Below are positions 46,883 through 55,222 of a stretch of 64,000 bases of DNA, in pieces. Source of the stretch: Streptomyces sp. NBC_00569 (lineage in GTDB: Bacteria; Actinomycetota; Actinomycetes; Streptomycetales; Streptomycetaceae); assembly GCF_036345255.1 (NCBI RefSeq), contig NZ_CP107783.1, positions 2,976,001 to 3,040,000 of the forward strand, written 5' to 3'. The notes beneath the pieces are model-generated. The model was not told where the DNA came from and searched no databases. It saw only the letters and a program-made list of their open reading frames with translations. Position 1 is the first letter of the stretch. Each line of letters starts with the position of its first letter. Made by a program: the position numbers and the translations under genes.

Positions 46883-48277
46883 TCACTTGGCAAGACGATC
46901 CAGGATCTGCGGGCCGAGCTCCGTGACGTCACCCGCGCCCATGGTCAGAACAAGGTCGCCCGGCTTGGCCATTCCCGCGATCACGTCGGGCACGGTCGCC
47001 TTGTCGTGGACGGCGTCCACGTCGGCTCCCGCGGCGCGGGCCGCGTCGATGATGAGGCCGCTGGTGATGCCGGGGATCGGGTCCTCGCGGGCCGGATAGA
47101 TGTCCAGGACCACGGACGCGTCGGCGAGGGCGAGGGCGTCGCCCATCTCCTTGCCGAGCTCCTGGGTGCGGGAGAAGAGGTGGGGCTGGAAGACGACGAG
47201 GATCCGGGAGTCCCCCGCGGCCGAGCGCATCGCCTCGAGGTCGGCGGACATCTCGGTGGGGTGGTGCGCGTACGAGTCGATGACCTGTACGCCGTTCTCC
47301 TCACCCTTGAGCTGGAGGCGGCGCTTGACGCCGGTGTACGACTTCAGCGCCGCGGCCAGGTTGCGGGAGGGGATGCCGAGCGCGACGCCGGCGGCGAGCG
47401 CCGCGACCGCGTTGTGCGCGTAGTGGCGGCCGGGGACCGAGACCGTGAACGTGAGCAGCTTGCCGTCGAGGAGGACGGTGACCTCGCTGGTCAGGCCGCG
47501 CGGGGTGACCTTGTGGATGCGGACGTCGGCCGCCTCCGACTCGCCGTAGGTGACGACCTTCAGGGACGTCGTGTCCCGCAGCCGGCGGGTCAGCTCGACG
47601 GCGCCGGACTGGTCCGCGGCGATGACGAGCGTGCCACCGGGGACGATCTTGGAGGCGAAGGTCTCGAAGGACTCGTAGATCTCGTCCATCGACGCGTAGT
47701 TGGCGTGGTGGTCGAGCTCGACGTTGAGGACGATGGCGACCTCGGGCGCGTACTTGTGGAAGCTGCGGTCCGACTCGTCGGCCTCGGCGACGAAGATCTC
47801 GCCCGCGCCGTGCAGCGCGTTCGAGCCGGGGGCGTCGAGGTCGCCGCCGATGGCGTACGAGGGGTCGAGGCCCAGGGAGGACAGGGACACCGCCAGCATC
47901 GACGTGGTCGTCGTCTTGCCGTGCGTGCCGGCGACCGCGATGGGGCGCAGGCCATCCATGAGCGAGGCGAGGGCGTCGGAGCGGTGGACGACCGGGATGT
48001 CGAGCTCGGCGGCGCGGGCCAGCTCGGGGTTGTCGGCGCGGATCGCGGAGGAGACGACGACGCAGGTGGCGTCCGGCGCGAGGTGCGCGGCGTCGTGGCC
48101 GATGTGGACCGTGGCACCGAGCGAGCGCAGCGCCTCTGCCGTGGCGGACTCCCTGGAGTCGCTGCCGGCGACCTGGGCGCCGCGCTGCGCGAGGATCTTC
48201 GCGATGCCCGACATTCCGGCGCCGCCGATGCCGATGAAGTGCGGTCGGTCCATGGCGGTGGGCAGGCCGGGTGCCAT
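46883..48277 (-). CDS. murC: UDP-N-acetylmuramate--L-alanine ligase
   Basis: 464-residue cytosolic Mur ligase that adds L-alanine to UDP-MurNAc using ATP. It has an N-terminal HFIGIGGAGMSGIA for UDP binding, the ATP loop AVAGTHGKTTTTSM, EADESDRSF and the C-terminal region VVFQPHLFSRTQELG. AGGGAG precedes ATG 48277. It lies with msrB, outside the division/cell-wall cluster, as recalled for other Streptomyces. Confidence 0.95.
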   Translation of the reverse strand: MAPGLPTAMDRPHFIGIGGAGMSGIAKILAQRGAQVAGSDSRESATAEALRSLGATVHIGHDAAHLAPDATCVVVSSAIRADNPELARAAELDIPVVHRSDALASLMDGLRPIAVAGTHGKTTTTSMLAVSLSSLGLDPSYAIGGDLDAPGSNALHGAGEIFVAEADESDRSFHKYAPEVAIVLNVELDHHANYASMDEIYESFETFASKIVPGGTLVIAADQSGAVELTRRLRDTTSLKVVTYGESEAADVRIHKVTPRGLTSEVTVLLDGKLLTFTVSVPGRHYAHNAVAALAAGVALGIPSRNLAAALKSYTGVKRRLQLKGEENGVQVIDSYAHHPTEMSADLEAMRSAAGDSRILVVFQPHLFSRTQELGKEMGDALALADASVVLDIYPAREDPIPGITSGLIIDAARAAGADVDAVHDKATVPDVIAGMAKPGDLVLTMGAGDVTELGPQILDRLAK

Positions 48278-48382
48278 TGGTTTCTCCCTGGGACGGTGTG
48301 CTGCTGCGTGCCCACTGTGCGGGCAGGCTCAGCCTACTTTCTCCGTGCACCCCGCCTGTGCAACCCCGTACCGCCCCGGCGG

Positions 48383-48856
48383 CTACGCCTTGCTGTACGA
48401 GAAGAGCTTCAGGACCGGAACGCCCACCTTGTGCCGGGCGCGCGAGGCCCAGTCGCGGTGGAAGAACTCCTCCACGTAGTGCGGGTCGGTCAGGACGATG
48501 ACCTCGTCGGCGCCGATCTCGTCGACGAGGGACTTCAGCGCGTCCAGGGGGTGGTCCTCGACGAGGCGGCCCTCCGCCGCGCAGCCGGCCTGGTGGAGTG
48601 CGGTGAGGGAGACCTGGAGCGCTTGTTCGCCGGGTTCCGTCGCGTCCTGGCCCTCGGGGACGTCCTTCTCCTTCGCCGCGTCGTCGAGCTCCCCCATGGC
48701 GACGTCGTCGATGGCCCGCAGCAGGCGGTCGGCCTGGTCGCCGCGGGGCTGGAGCAGCACGTGGAACGAGACTTCCTCATCACCGTGCAAGGTGGTGACG
48801 AACTCCACGTCGGCGGACGTCAGGGCCTTCTCGATCATCAATACGCTCGTGAACAC
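48383..48856 (-). CDS. Small conserved protein with Usp-like fold, function unknown
   Basis: 157 residues. The C-terminal half reads LVEDHPLDALKSLVDEIGADEVIVLTDPHYVEEFFHRDW and ends GVPVLKLFSYSKA, like the last strands of a universal stress protein, but without the Gly-rich ATP loop. Some databases label relatives as indole-3-glycerol phosphate synthase; length and motifs do not support that. It is upstream of murC (105-base gap) in the same direction. GTG 48856. Confidence 0.7.
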   Translation of the reverse strand: MFTSVLMIEKALTSADVEFVTTLHGDEEVSFHVLLQPRGDQADRLLRAIDDVAMGELDDAAKEKDVPEGQDATEPGEQALQVSLTALHQAGCAAEGRLVEDHPLDALKSLVDEIGADEVIVLTDPHYVEEFFHRDWASRARHKVGVPVLKLFSYSKA

Positions 48857-49000
48857 GACAGGCGCCCTTCTTCTCTCCTCCGTGGGCCGTCGACTCTCGA
48901 CCGGTCCCTGCGGAAACCATCCTGCCCCGTGGCCGCACGGGGTCTGCGAGATTTAGTGTGCCCAGCGGAAGCTAAACGGAACGGCAGATTCCGCTGATTG

Positions 49001-49774
49001 TCAGCTCCGACGGTATCGGGTGAACAGGAACCCGGCCTCTTCCAGTACAGAAGACATCTCGAAACGCTCGGGGACGGTCAAGGACGGTCCCCCGGCGATG
49101 CGCTGGGCGTCTCCGGCGGTGAGCATCGGCGACAGCGTCAGACAGAGTTCGTCGAGCACCTGCGCGGCCACGAACTGGCCGAGCATGCGGGGTCCGCCCT
49201 CCGTGAGCAGCCGGGTGAGCCCGCGCTCCGCGAGCGCCCCGACCGCGCGCTCCGGCTCGACCGTGGCGCCCTCGCCGGCGATCAGCACCTCGGCGCCCGC
49301 CTTGCGCGCCGCCTCCATGCGGTCGGGCGGAGCTCCGGCGCCGGTGACCACGTACGTGGGGACGAGGGGCGACGTGAAGAGCGGAAGGGAGAAGTCGAGG
49401 TCCAGGCTCGCGGTGATCACCGCGATGGCCGGGGCAGGGCCCTGTCCGGCCGCCTCTCTGCGCGCGGCGAAGGCCTCACGCGCGCGTGCCGGGCGGTAGC
49501 CCTCCAGACGGACCGTTTCCGCGCCGACCACGACGGCGTCCGCGAGACCGCGCAGGGTGCCGAAGATCCGCATGTCGGCGGCGCACGAGATGCCCTGGGA
49601 GCGGCCGTCGTGCTGGGCGGCACCGTCGAGCGTCGAGACCATGTTGGCCCGCAGCCATACCTCCTGCCCGGAGGGGTAGGCGTAGGCGTCCGCGAGCTCG
49701 TCGAGACTCCATTCACGGGGTTCGTGGGCCGCGTGATCTGCTGTTTCGTACGTCACAGGGAACAGGCGTCGCAT
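49001..49774 (-). CDS. Pyrimidine reductase-like protein (RibD C-terminal domain family)
   Basis: 257 residues. RANMVSTLDGAAQHDGRSQGI near the start and ADAVVVGAETVRLEGY, then LLTEGGPRMLGQF, are the NADPH- and substrate-binding motifs of the riboflavin/dihydrofolate reductase fold. No deaminase domain is present and no other rib genes are near, so the substrate may not be the riboflavin intermediate. ATG 49774 (MRRLFPVTYE). It is divergent from the AFG1-like gene with 37 bases between starts. Confidence 0.85.
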   Translation of the reverse strand: MRRLFPVTYETADHAAHEPREWSLDELADAYAYPSGQEVWLRANMVSTLDGAAQHDGRSQGISCAADMRIFGTLRGLADAVVVGAETVRLEGYRPARAREAFAARREAAGQGPAPAIAVITASLDLDFSLPLFTSPLVPTYVVTGAGAPPDRMEAARKAGAEVLIAGEGATVEPERAVGALAERGLTRLLTEGGPRMLGQFVAAQVLDELCLTLSPMLTAGDAQRIAGGPSLTVPERFEMSSVLEEAGFLFTRYRRS

Positions 49775-49811
49775 GTCACGCAGTCTCCCACGGCGTCTAG
49801 AGTTGGGTGCT

Positions 49812-50954
49812 GTGTCGTCCTCCACCACCGCCCCGGCCCAGAGTCCGATAGCCGACGCGGCCCCGCTGTCCCTGTGCGCCCGTGAGCCGCTCGTCCCCGC
49901 GGACCGTCTGGTCGCCGAGATGGTGCCCCCGCCGCGCTTCGACTCGGTCCGCTTCGAGACGTACATCCCGGACCCGAATCAGCCCAGCCAGACCGAGGCG
50001 GTGCGGGTCCTGAGCGACTTCGCGGCCGGGCTCGGCGGCGCCCACGCGAGCGGCTCGGGCAAAATCAGAAAGGCGCCCAGCGCTTCCGCAGAGGGGCGGT
50101 GGTGGGAGACGGGTGGGCGCTGGTTCGCCAAGAAGCCCGCGGCACCCACCGGGCCCCGCGGCGTCTATCTGGACGGCGGCTACGGCGTCGGCAAGACCCA
50201 CCTGCTCGCCTCGCTCTGGCACGCCACCCCGGCTGCCCCCGAGCAGAAGGCGTTCGGCACGTTCGTCGAGCTGACGAACCTGGTGGGCGCGCTCGGCTTC
50301 CAGCAGACGGTGCGCACGCTCGGCGAGCACCGGCTGCTGTGCATCGACGAGTTCGAGCTGGACGACCCGGGCGACACGGTCCTGGTGTCGACCTTGCTGG
50401 GCAAGCTGGTCGAGGCCGGCGTCGCGCTCGCCGCGACCTCGAACACGCTGCCGGGCAAGCTCGGCGAGGGCCGGTTCGCCTCCGCCGACTTCCTGCGCGA
50501 GATCCAGGGCCTGTCCGCCCACTTCCGCCCCCTGCGCATCGACGGCGAGGACTACCGCCACCGCGGCCTGCCCGAAGCGCCCGCCCCGTTCTCCGACGAA
50601 CTGGTGACGAAGGCGGCGTACGCGACGCCGGGCGCCTCGCTCGACGACTTCCCGCATCTGCTCGACCACCTCGCGCGCGTGCACCCCAGCCGCTACGGCG
50701 CCCTGACGGACGACCTGAAGGCGGTCTGCCTCACGGACGTGCAGCCCGTCCCCGACCAGTCGACGGCGCTGCGGCTCGTCGTGCTCGCCGACCGGCTCTA
50801 CGACCGCGAGATCCCCGTGCTCGCCTCCGGACTCCCCTTCGACCAGCTGTTCAGCGAAGAGATGCTGAACGGCGGCTACCGCAAGAAGTACTTCCGCGCG
50901 ATCTCCCGCCTGACCGCCCTCGCGCGGGACGCGAAGGGGCTGGTACACGCATAA
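49812..50954 (+). CDS. zapE: AFG1/ZapE family ATPase
   Basis: 380-residue P-loop ATPase related to the division protein ZapE and mitochondrial AFG1. Walker A is GGYGVGKTHLLAS, Walker B is LLCIDEFELDDPGD, sensor 1 is ATSNTLPGKLGEG, and the C-terminal RKKYFRAISRL segment is conserved. GTG 49812 avoids an atypical extension. The symbol is by family; a division role in Streptomyces is not shown here. Confidence 0.85.
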   Translation: MSSSTTAPAQSPIADAAPLSLCAREPLVPADRLVAEMVPPPRFDSVRFETYIPDPNQPSQTEAVRVLSDFAAGLGGAHASGSGKIRKAPSASAEGRWWETGGRWFAKKPAAPTGPRGVYLDGGYGVGKTHLLASLWHATPAAPEQKAFGTFVELTNLVGALGFQQTVRTLGEHRLLCIDEFELDDPGDTVLVSTLLGKLVEAGVALAATSNTLPGKLGEGRFASADFLREIQGLSAHFRPLRIDGEDYRHRGLPEAPAPFSDELVTKAAYATPGASLDDFPHLLDHLARVHPSRYGALTDDLKAVCLTDVQPVPDQSTALRLVVLADRLYDREIPVLASGLPFDQLFSEEMLNGGYRKKYFRAISRLTALARDAKGLVHA

Positions 50955-50967
50955 GGGCCGCCCGGCG

Positions 50968-51510
50968 TCACCTGCGGCGCCGCCTGCCGGTCACAAGCCC
51001 GACCACAAAGGCCGCCGAGTTGATGAGCAGCGTCAGGACACCGGCGCACACCGCGCTGACAAGCCAGTCGGCATCCCTGCCCTGCCTCGCGTCCTCGCTC
51101 CACCACATCACCGTCAACACCACCCACGTACCACCGATCCAGGCGGCAGCTTTCCGGAACGACGGCGCCTTGAACGGCTCTGCGCGGTCGATGTGCTCAT
51201 GTGCCTCCTTGGCCATGCGCTCCCACCGCAGCGTCAGGGCGAAGAGAAGGCCGACCCCCGTACCGACGGCGACGAGCGCCAGGACATCGGCCGACCCCGT
51301 GAACCGCCACCCCGCGGCCGCGCAGATCCCCACCACGAGCGCCGCCGTCGCGGCCCCCAGCAAGCCACCTGCGCGCACCGGATGCCGATGGCCGTAGGCC
51401 TGGACCCGGCCAGGACGCCGCGGCGCACGGGCAAGGCTCCGCTCGCGGTTCACCAAGGCGCGGACCACCGCCCGGTCGATCGCGCGCACCGCCCGCAGCA
51501 GCACCTTCAC
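50968..51510 (-). CDS. Small membrane protein, function unknown
   Basis: 180 residues with a basic N terminus and four hydrophobic segments in two hairpins (GGLLGAATAALVVGICAAAGW, VLALVAVGTGVGLLFAL, AAWIGGTWVVLTVMWW, VCAGVLTLLINSAAFVVGLV). It ends in a run of Arg. GAGGAGGGG precedes GTG 51510. I recognise no family. Convergent with zapE, 13 bases apart. Confidence 0.7.
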   Translation of the reverse strand: MKVLLRAVRAIDRAVVRALVNRERSLARAPRRPGRVQAYGHRHPVRAGGLLGAATAALVVGICAAAGWRFTGSADVLALVAVGTGVGLLFALTLRWERMAKEAHEHIDRAEPFKAPSFRKAAAWIGGTWVVLTVMWWSEDARQGRDADWLVSAVCAGVLTLLINSAAFVVGLVTGRRRRR

Positions 51511-51688
51511 GTCCCCTCCTCGTCCGCCACCCGCCCGGCCCCGTTGAGCCGTACGCGACGCGACAGTAGGGCGGTTACACGAGAAACCACCCCCACCCGG
51601 CGCTGCTACGCGCGTGGTTCCCGTGACGAATGGCCCGTGATAGACACAGCCAGGTCACAGTTCCTGTCCGCCAGCAGGAGGTTGCCCC

Positions 51689-53080
51689 ATGTCTGAAGCA
51701 CGTACCGCTCAGTCCCCCGCAACACGACGTCAGGTCCTCGCGCGCAGCGGTGCTTCCGTCGCCGCCATCGCCTTCGCCGGAAGCCTCTCCGAGCTCTTCG
51801 CGGGCACGGCCGCCGCGCAGAGCCTCGGGAAGAAGGGCTACGGCCCGCTGGTGCCCGACCCCGCCGGACTGCTCGACCTGCCCGCCGGGTTCCGCTACAA
51901 GGTCCTCTCGCGCGAGGGCGACCCGCTGCGCTCCGGCGAGGGCAAGGTGCCCAGCAACCACGACGGCATGACGGCCCTGGAAGGCAGACACGGCCAGGTC
52001 CACCTGGTCCGCAACCACGAGAACCGCGTCACCGCGAAGATCGCCGTACCGACCGTCGAGGGGCTCACCTACGACCCGATGGGCAAGGGCGGCTGTACGG
52101 CGCTCACGCTCGACCATCGGGGCAATGTCCTGTCGGAGCGCGTCGCCATCGCCGGCACGGCCGTCAACTGCGCGGGCGGGCACACGCCTTGGGGCACCTG
52201 GCTGACCTGCGAGGAGACCGAGGACAAGGCCGGCACGAACGGCTACACCAAGGACCACGGCTTCATCTTCGAGGTCGACCCGGCCGACCCGCACCGCTCG
52301 GGCGCCGTGCCGCTGACCGCGATGGGCCGCTTCCAGCACGAGGCGATCGCGATCGACCCGAAGCGCGGCGTCGTCTACGAGACGGAGGACGCCTTCCAGA
52401 AGCCGTTCGGCCTGTTCTACCGCTTCCTGCCCAAGAAGCCCGAGGGCGGCCTCGGTTCCCTGCGGGCGGGCGGAACGCTCCAGGCGATGCGGGTGCCCGG
52501 GGTGCCCGACCTGTCCGTGGTCCAGGAGACGGGCGCGACCTTCGACGGCATCGAGTGGGTCGACGTACCCGACCCGCTGGCCGCGCAGACCCCCATCCGC
52601 CTCCAGGACTTCGGCCCGAAGGGCATCACGCACGCGCAGAAGCTGGAGGGCTGCTACTGGGGCGGCTCGTCCGTCTACTTCGTCTCCTCCTTCGCCCACA
52701 GCGCGGAGGGCTCGGCGGCCGACCACTTCGGGCAGATCTGGCGCTACGACCCGAACAGGCGCCGGCTCACGCTGGTGATCGTGTTCGGCCCGAGCACGGA
52801 CGTCCAGCTGCCGGGCGAGGAGCCCGACAACATCTGCCTCGCTCCCAGCGGCGGCCTGATGGTGTGCGAGGACGGCGAGGGCGCGCAGCACGTCTTCGGT
52901 GTGACCCGCCGCGGCGACGTGTACGCGATGGCGCGCGGGCGCCAGAACATCGGCACGGCGCAGGAACCGGCGTGGGGCGAGTTCGCGGGCGTCACGTTCT
53001 CCCCGGACGGCGACACGATGTACGTCAACTGCTACACGCCGGGGACGACCTTCGCCGTGACAGGGCCCTGGCAGCGGTAG
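51689..53080 (+). CDS. phoX: PhoX/DUF839 family secreted phosphatase
   Basis: 463 residues with a Tat signal (TRRQVLARSGASVAAIAF ... GTAAAQ). Family segments are GYGPLVPDPAGLLDLPAGFRY, LVRNHENR, GGHTPWGTWLTCEET, RFQHEAIAIDP and GGLMVCEDGEG, which carry the calcium/iron ligands of PhoX-type alkaline phosphatases. It likely releases phosphate from organic esters outside the cell. The gene for polyphosphate kinase 2 follows after 54 bases, so the two may share a phosphate-related transcript. Confidence 0.83.
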   Translation: MSEARTAQSPATRRQVLARSGASVAAIAFAGSLSELFAGTAAAQSLGKKGYGPLVPDPAGLLDLPAGFRYKVLSREGDPLRSGEGKVPSNHDGMTALEGRHGQVHLVRNHENRVTAKIAVPTVEGLTYDPMGKGGCTALTLDHRGNVLSERVAIAGTAVNCAGGHTPWGTWLTCEETEDKAGTNGYTKDHGFIFEVDPADPHRSGAVPLTAMGRFQHEAIAIDPKRGVVYETEDAFQKPFGLFYRFLPKKPEGGLGSLRAGGTLQAMRVPGVPDLSVVQETGATFDGIEWVDVPDPLAAQTPIRLQDFGPKGITHAQKLEGCYWGGSSVYFVSSFAHSAEGSAADHFGQIWRYDPNRRRLTLVIVFGPSTDVQLPGEEPDNICLAPSGGLMVCEDGEGAQHVFGVTRRGDVYAMARGRQNIGTAQEPAWGEFAGVTFSPDGDTMYVNCYTPGTTFAVTGPWQR

Positions 53081-53134
53081 CGCCGGTGCCCGGTCCGTCG
53101 CACGATCGAGGGACCTGACGGGAAGGGGTGCGCG

Positions 53135-54112
53135 GTGGCCAAGGCCGACAAGGACACGAAGCGGAAGGGCAAGGGCAAGGGCAAGCCGGCCAAGGGCGCC
53201 GGGAAGTCCCGGGCCAAGGCCGGACAGGCTCCCGGGAAGCCGTCCGGGAAGTCCTCCGGCCCGAAGTCGCCCGTCGCGCTGCGTGAGCTGCTGCGCATCC
53301 CCGCGGGCAAGCCCGTGGATCTCGCCTCCTTCGACGCACGGGCGACGCCCGCGGGCCCCTCCGGCAAGGCCGCGGGCGTGGAGGCGACCGCCCGTATGGG
53401 GGAACGCCTCGCGGACCTCCAGGAGCGCCTGTGGGCCTCCGGCACGGCGGGCGAACGGCGCCGGATCCTGCTGATCCTCCAGGGCATGGACACCAGCGGC
53501 AAGGGCGGCACGGTCAAGCACGTCATCGGCCTCTTCAACCCTTCCGGCTGCCGTATCAAGGCCTTCAAGGCGCCGACCGCCGAGGAGCGCGGCCATCCGT
53601 TCCTGTGGCGCATCATGCGGGCGCTCCCCGAGCCCGGCGAGATCGGCATCTTCGACCGCTCGCAGTACGAGGACGTCCTCGCCGCCCGCGTCCGCGGCCT
53701 CGTCCCGAGCCGCCGGCTTGGCGGCCGCTACGGCCAGATCAACCGCTTCGAGCAGTCGTTGGCCGAGGACGGCGTGACGGTCGTCAAGTGCTTCCTCCAC
53801 ATCTCGTACGAGGAACAGCGCGAGCGGCTCCTCGAACGGCTCGACAACCCGGACAAGTACTGGAAGTTCAGCATGGGCGACATCGAGGACCGCACCCTGT
53901 GGCCCGCGTACCAGGAGGCGTACGAGATCGCGCTGGAGCGCTGCTCGACGGATACCGCGCCCTGGTACGTGGTGCCGGCCGACCGCAAGTGGTACCGCAA
54001 CTGGGCCGTCAGCAAGCTGCTCCTGGAACATCTGGAGGCGCTGGACCCGAAGTACCCGAAGGCGGACTTCGACGTGGCCGGGGCGAGGGAGCAGTTGCTC
54101 GCGCAGGGGTGA
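53135..54112 (+). CDS. ppk2: Polyphosphate kinase 2 family protein
   Basis: 325 residues. A Lys/Gly-rich basic tail of about 45 residues (KRKGKGKGKPAKGAGKS) precedes the PPK2 domain, which has Walker A LILQGMDTSGKGGTVKH, Walker B IFDRSQYEDVL and the conserved YWKFSMGDIEDR and WYVVPADRKWYRNW. It transfers phosphate between polyphosphate and nucleotides. GTG 53135 follows GGAAGGGG. The basic tail could bind the polyphosphate chain or nucleic acid (inference). Confidence 0.9.
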   Translation: MAKADKDTKRKGKGKGKPAKGAGKSRAKAGQAPGKPSGKSSGPKSPVALRELLRIPAGKPVDLASFDARATPAGPSGKAAGVEATARMGERLADLQERLWASGTAGERRRILLILQGMDTSGKGGTVKHVIGLFNPSGCRIKAFKAPTAEERGHPFLWRIMRALPEPGEIGIFDRSQYEDVLAARVRGLVPSRRLGGRYGQINRFEQSLAEDGVTVVKCFLHISYEEQRERLLERLDNPDKYWKFSMGDIEDRTLWPAYQEAYEIALERCSTDTAPWYVVPADRKWYRNWAVSKLLLEHLEALDPKYPKADFDVAGAREQLLAQG

Positions 54113-54260
54113 GGCGGGGTTGCGGCCCCACCGGCGCCGCCCACAACTGCGGCCGATTCACCGAGCGTGCCGGTCCCGCCCCCTGGGCAGGGTCTTAGGG
54201 GTCCTGCCGGGCCCATGAGCCCTTCAGGACGTCGCCCCCTAGGGACAAGGACACGGACAC

Positions 54261-55124
54261 ATGGAACGACAGGCAGTCTGGGAGTTCACCGACGACCGCG
54301 GACATGTGGCGGCCGCGGGGGACGTGCCATTACGGGTGGTGGCCTACATACAGGCCGGCGCCACATTGTGGGACCACGGGATACGGCCGGTGGGGATCTT
54401 CGGTTCGTTCCACGACGGAGACGCCGCCGACCCGGCCAAGGCGGGGACGCTGCCGCTCGGCGAGGTCCGCTACCTCGGCGCGGGCGCGGGACTCGGCCTG
54501 GAGGCCGTGCTCGCGGCCGAGCCCGACCTCGTCGTCGCCGTCACCTACGGCGGCGGCCAGGTGTACGGCGTCGATCCCGACGTGGCGAAGCACCTGGAGG
54601 AGCACGTCCCGGTCGTCGTGGTCGACGTCGGGCAGGGCCGCTCGCTCACCGCGGTCAGGGAGCGCTTCGCCGGGCTGGCACGCTCGCTCGGGGCGCGGGA
54701 CCGGGCCGGGACCGAACTGGAGCGCGCCATGCGGGAGTTGGAGCAGGCCGCACAGGACAACCGGGGGCGGGTGCTGGCCCTGTCACCGGGCGGCCCGGAC
54801 AGTGTCCATCTCGCCCGCCCCGCCAAGTGGCCCGACCTGAGCGCGCTGACGGCCCTCGGCGTACGCACCGTCGAACCGCCACAGGGGCCGGGCGCCAACT
54901 GGAACACGGCCGGGTGGGCGCAGGCCGCAGCGCTCGCCCCCGACATCGTGCTCGTCGACTCCCGCGCGAACGCGGCCGCGCGCGAGCAGTACGCGGCGGA
55001 CCCGCACTGGCGGCAGGTCGCGGCCGGGGCACGTCTGCTCCCCTGGAACCCCGAGCTCCCGGCGAGCGAGTCCGCCCACGCGCGGCTCTTCGCCCAGGTG
55101 ACCGGGGCGCTTCGGGACACCTGA
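54261..55124 (+). CDS. ABC-type iron-siderophore/B12 binding-protein fold, without signal peptide
   Basis: 287 residues with the bilobal Fe/B12-binding fold: RVVAYIQAGATLWDHGIRPVGIFG, AAEPDLVVAVTYGGGQ, VDVGQGRSLTAVRERFAGLA, then ALAPDIVLVDSRANA and HARLFAQVTGALRD. Normal family members are lipoproteins; this one begins MERQAVWEFTDDRG with no signal or lipobox, and the frame gives no plausible earlier start. It may act in the cytosol on intracellular siderophore or haem-like ligands (inference). No permease or ATPase is nearby. No recognisable iron box stands upstream. Confidence 0.72.
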   Translation: MERQAVWEFTDDRGHVAAAGDVPLRVVAYIQAGATLWDHGIRPVGIFGSFHDGDAADPAKAGTLPLGEVRYLGAGAGLGLEAVLAAEPDLVVAVTYGGGQVYGVDPDVAKHLEEHVPVVVVDVGQGRSLTAVRERFAGLARSLGARDRAGTELERAMRELEQAAQDNRGRVLALSPGGPDSVHLARPAKWPDLSALTALGVRTVEPPQGPGANWNTAGWAQAAALAPDIVLVDSRANAAAREQYAADPHWRQVAAGARLLPWNPELPASESAHARLFAQVTGALRDT

Positions 55125-55178
55125 GCCCCGGCCGCGCCCATCGCCCACCTGGCCCGACGCCGCTCCGCACACGCGACA

Positions 55179-55215
55179 TGATGCGCAATTAATCCCATTA
55201 GTACATTTATCGTCG
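55179..55215 (+). promoter_or_regulatory. AT-rich putative promoter of the deacetylase gene
   Basis: A rare AT-rich block (AATTAATCCCATTAGTACAT) ends in TACATT at 55202-55207, a possible -10, with only a weak -35 (TGATGC at 55179-55184). The start codon lies about 15 bases downstream and no Shine-Dalgarno is seen, so a leaderless transcript is possible. Confidence 0.35.
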
Positions 55216-55222
55216 CCGCGTG

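Noticed and set aside
48383..48856. Indole-3-glycerol phosphate synthase
   Set aside because: The protein is far too short for the TIM barrel and has Usp-like ends; no trp genes are near.
51600..51688. Possible PHO boxes upstream of phoX
   Set aside because: GTTCCCGT and AGTTCCTGTC resemble half-sites, but I could not find two adjacent 11-base units close to the GTTCACC consensus.
54118..54160. Imperfect GC-rich hairpin after ppk2
   Set aside because: Arms are short and interrupted; not distinct enough in this base composition to call a terminator.
54113..54260. Iron-box (DmdR/IdeR) search before the siderophore-binding-like gene
   Set aside because: No TTAGGTTAGGCTAACCTAA-like sequence was seen.
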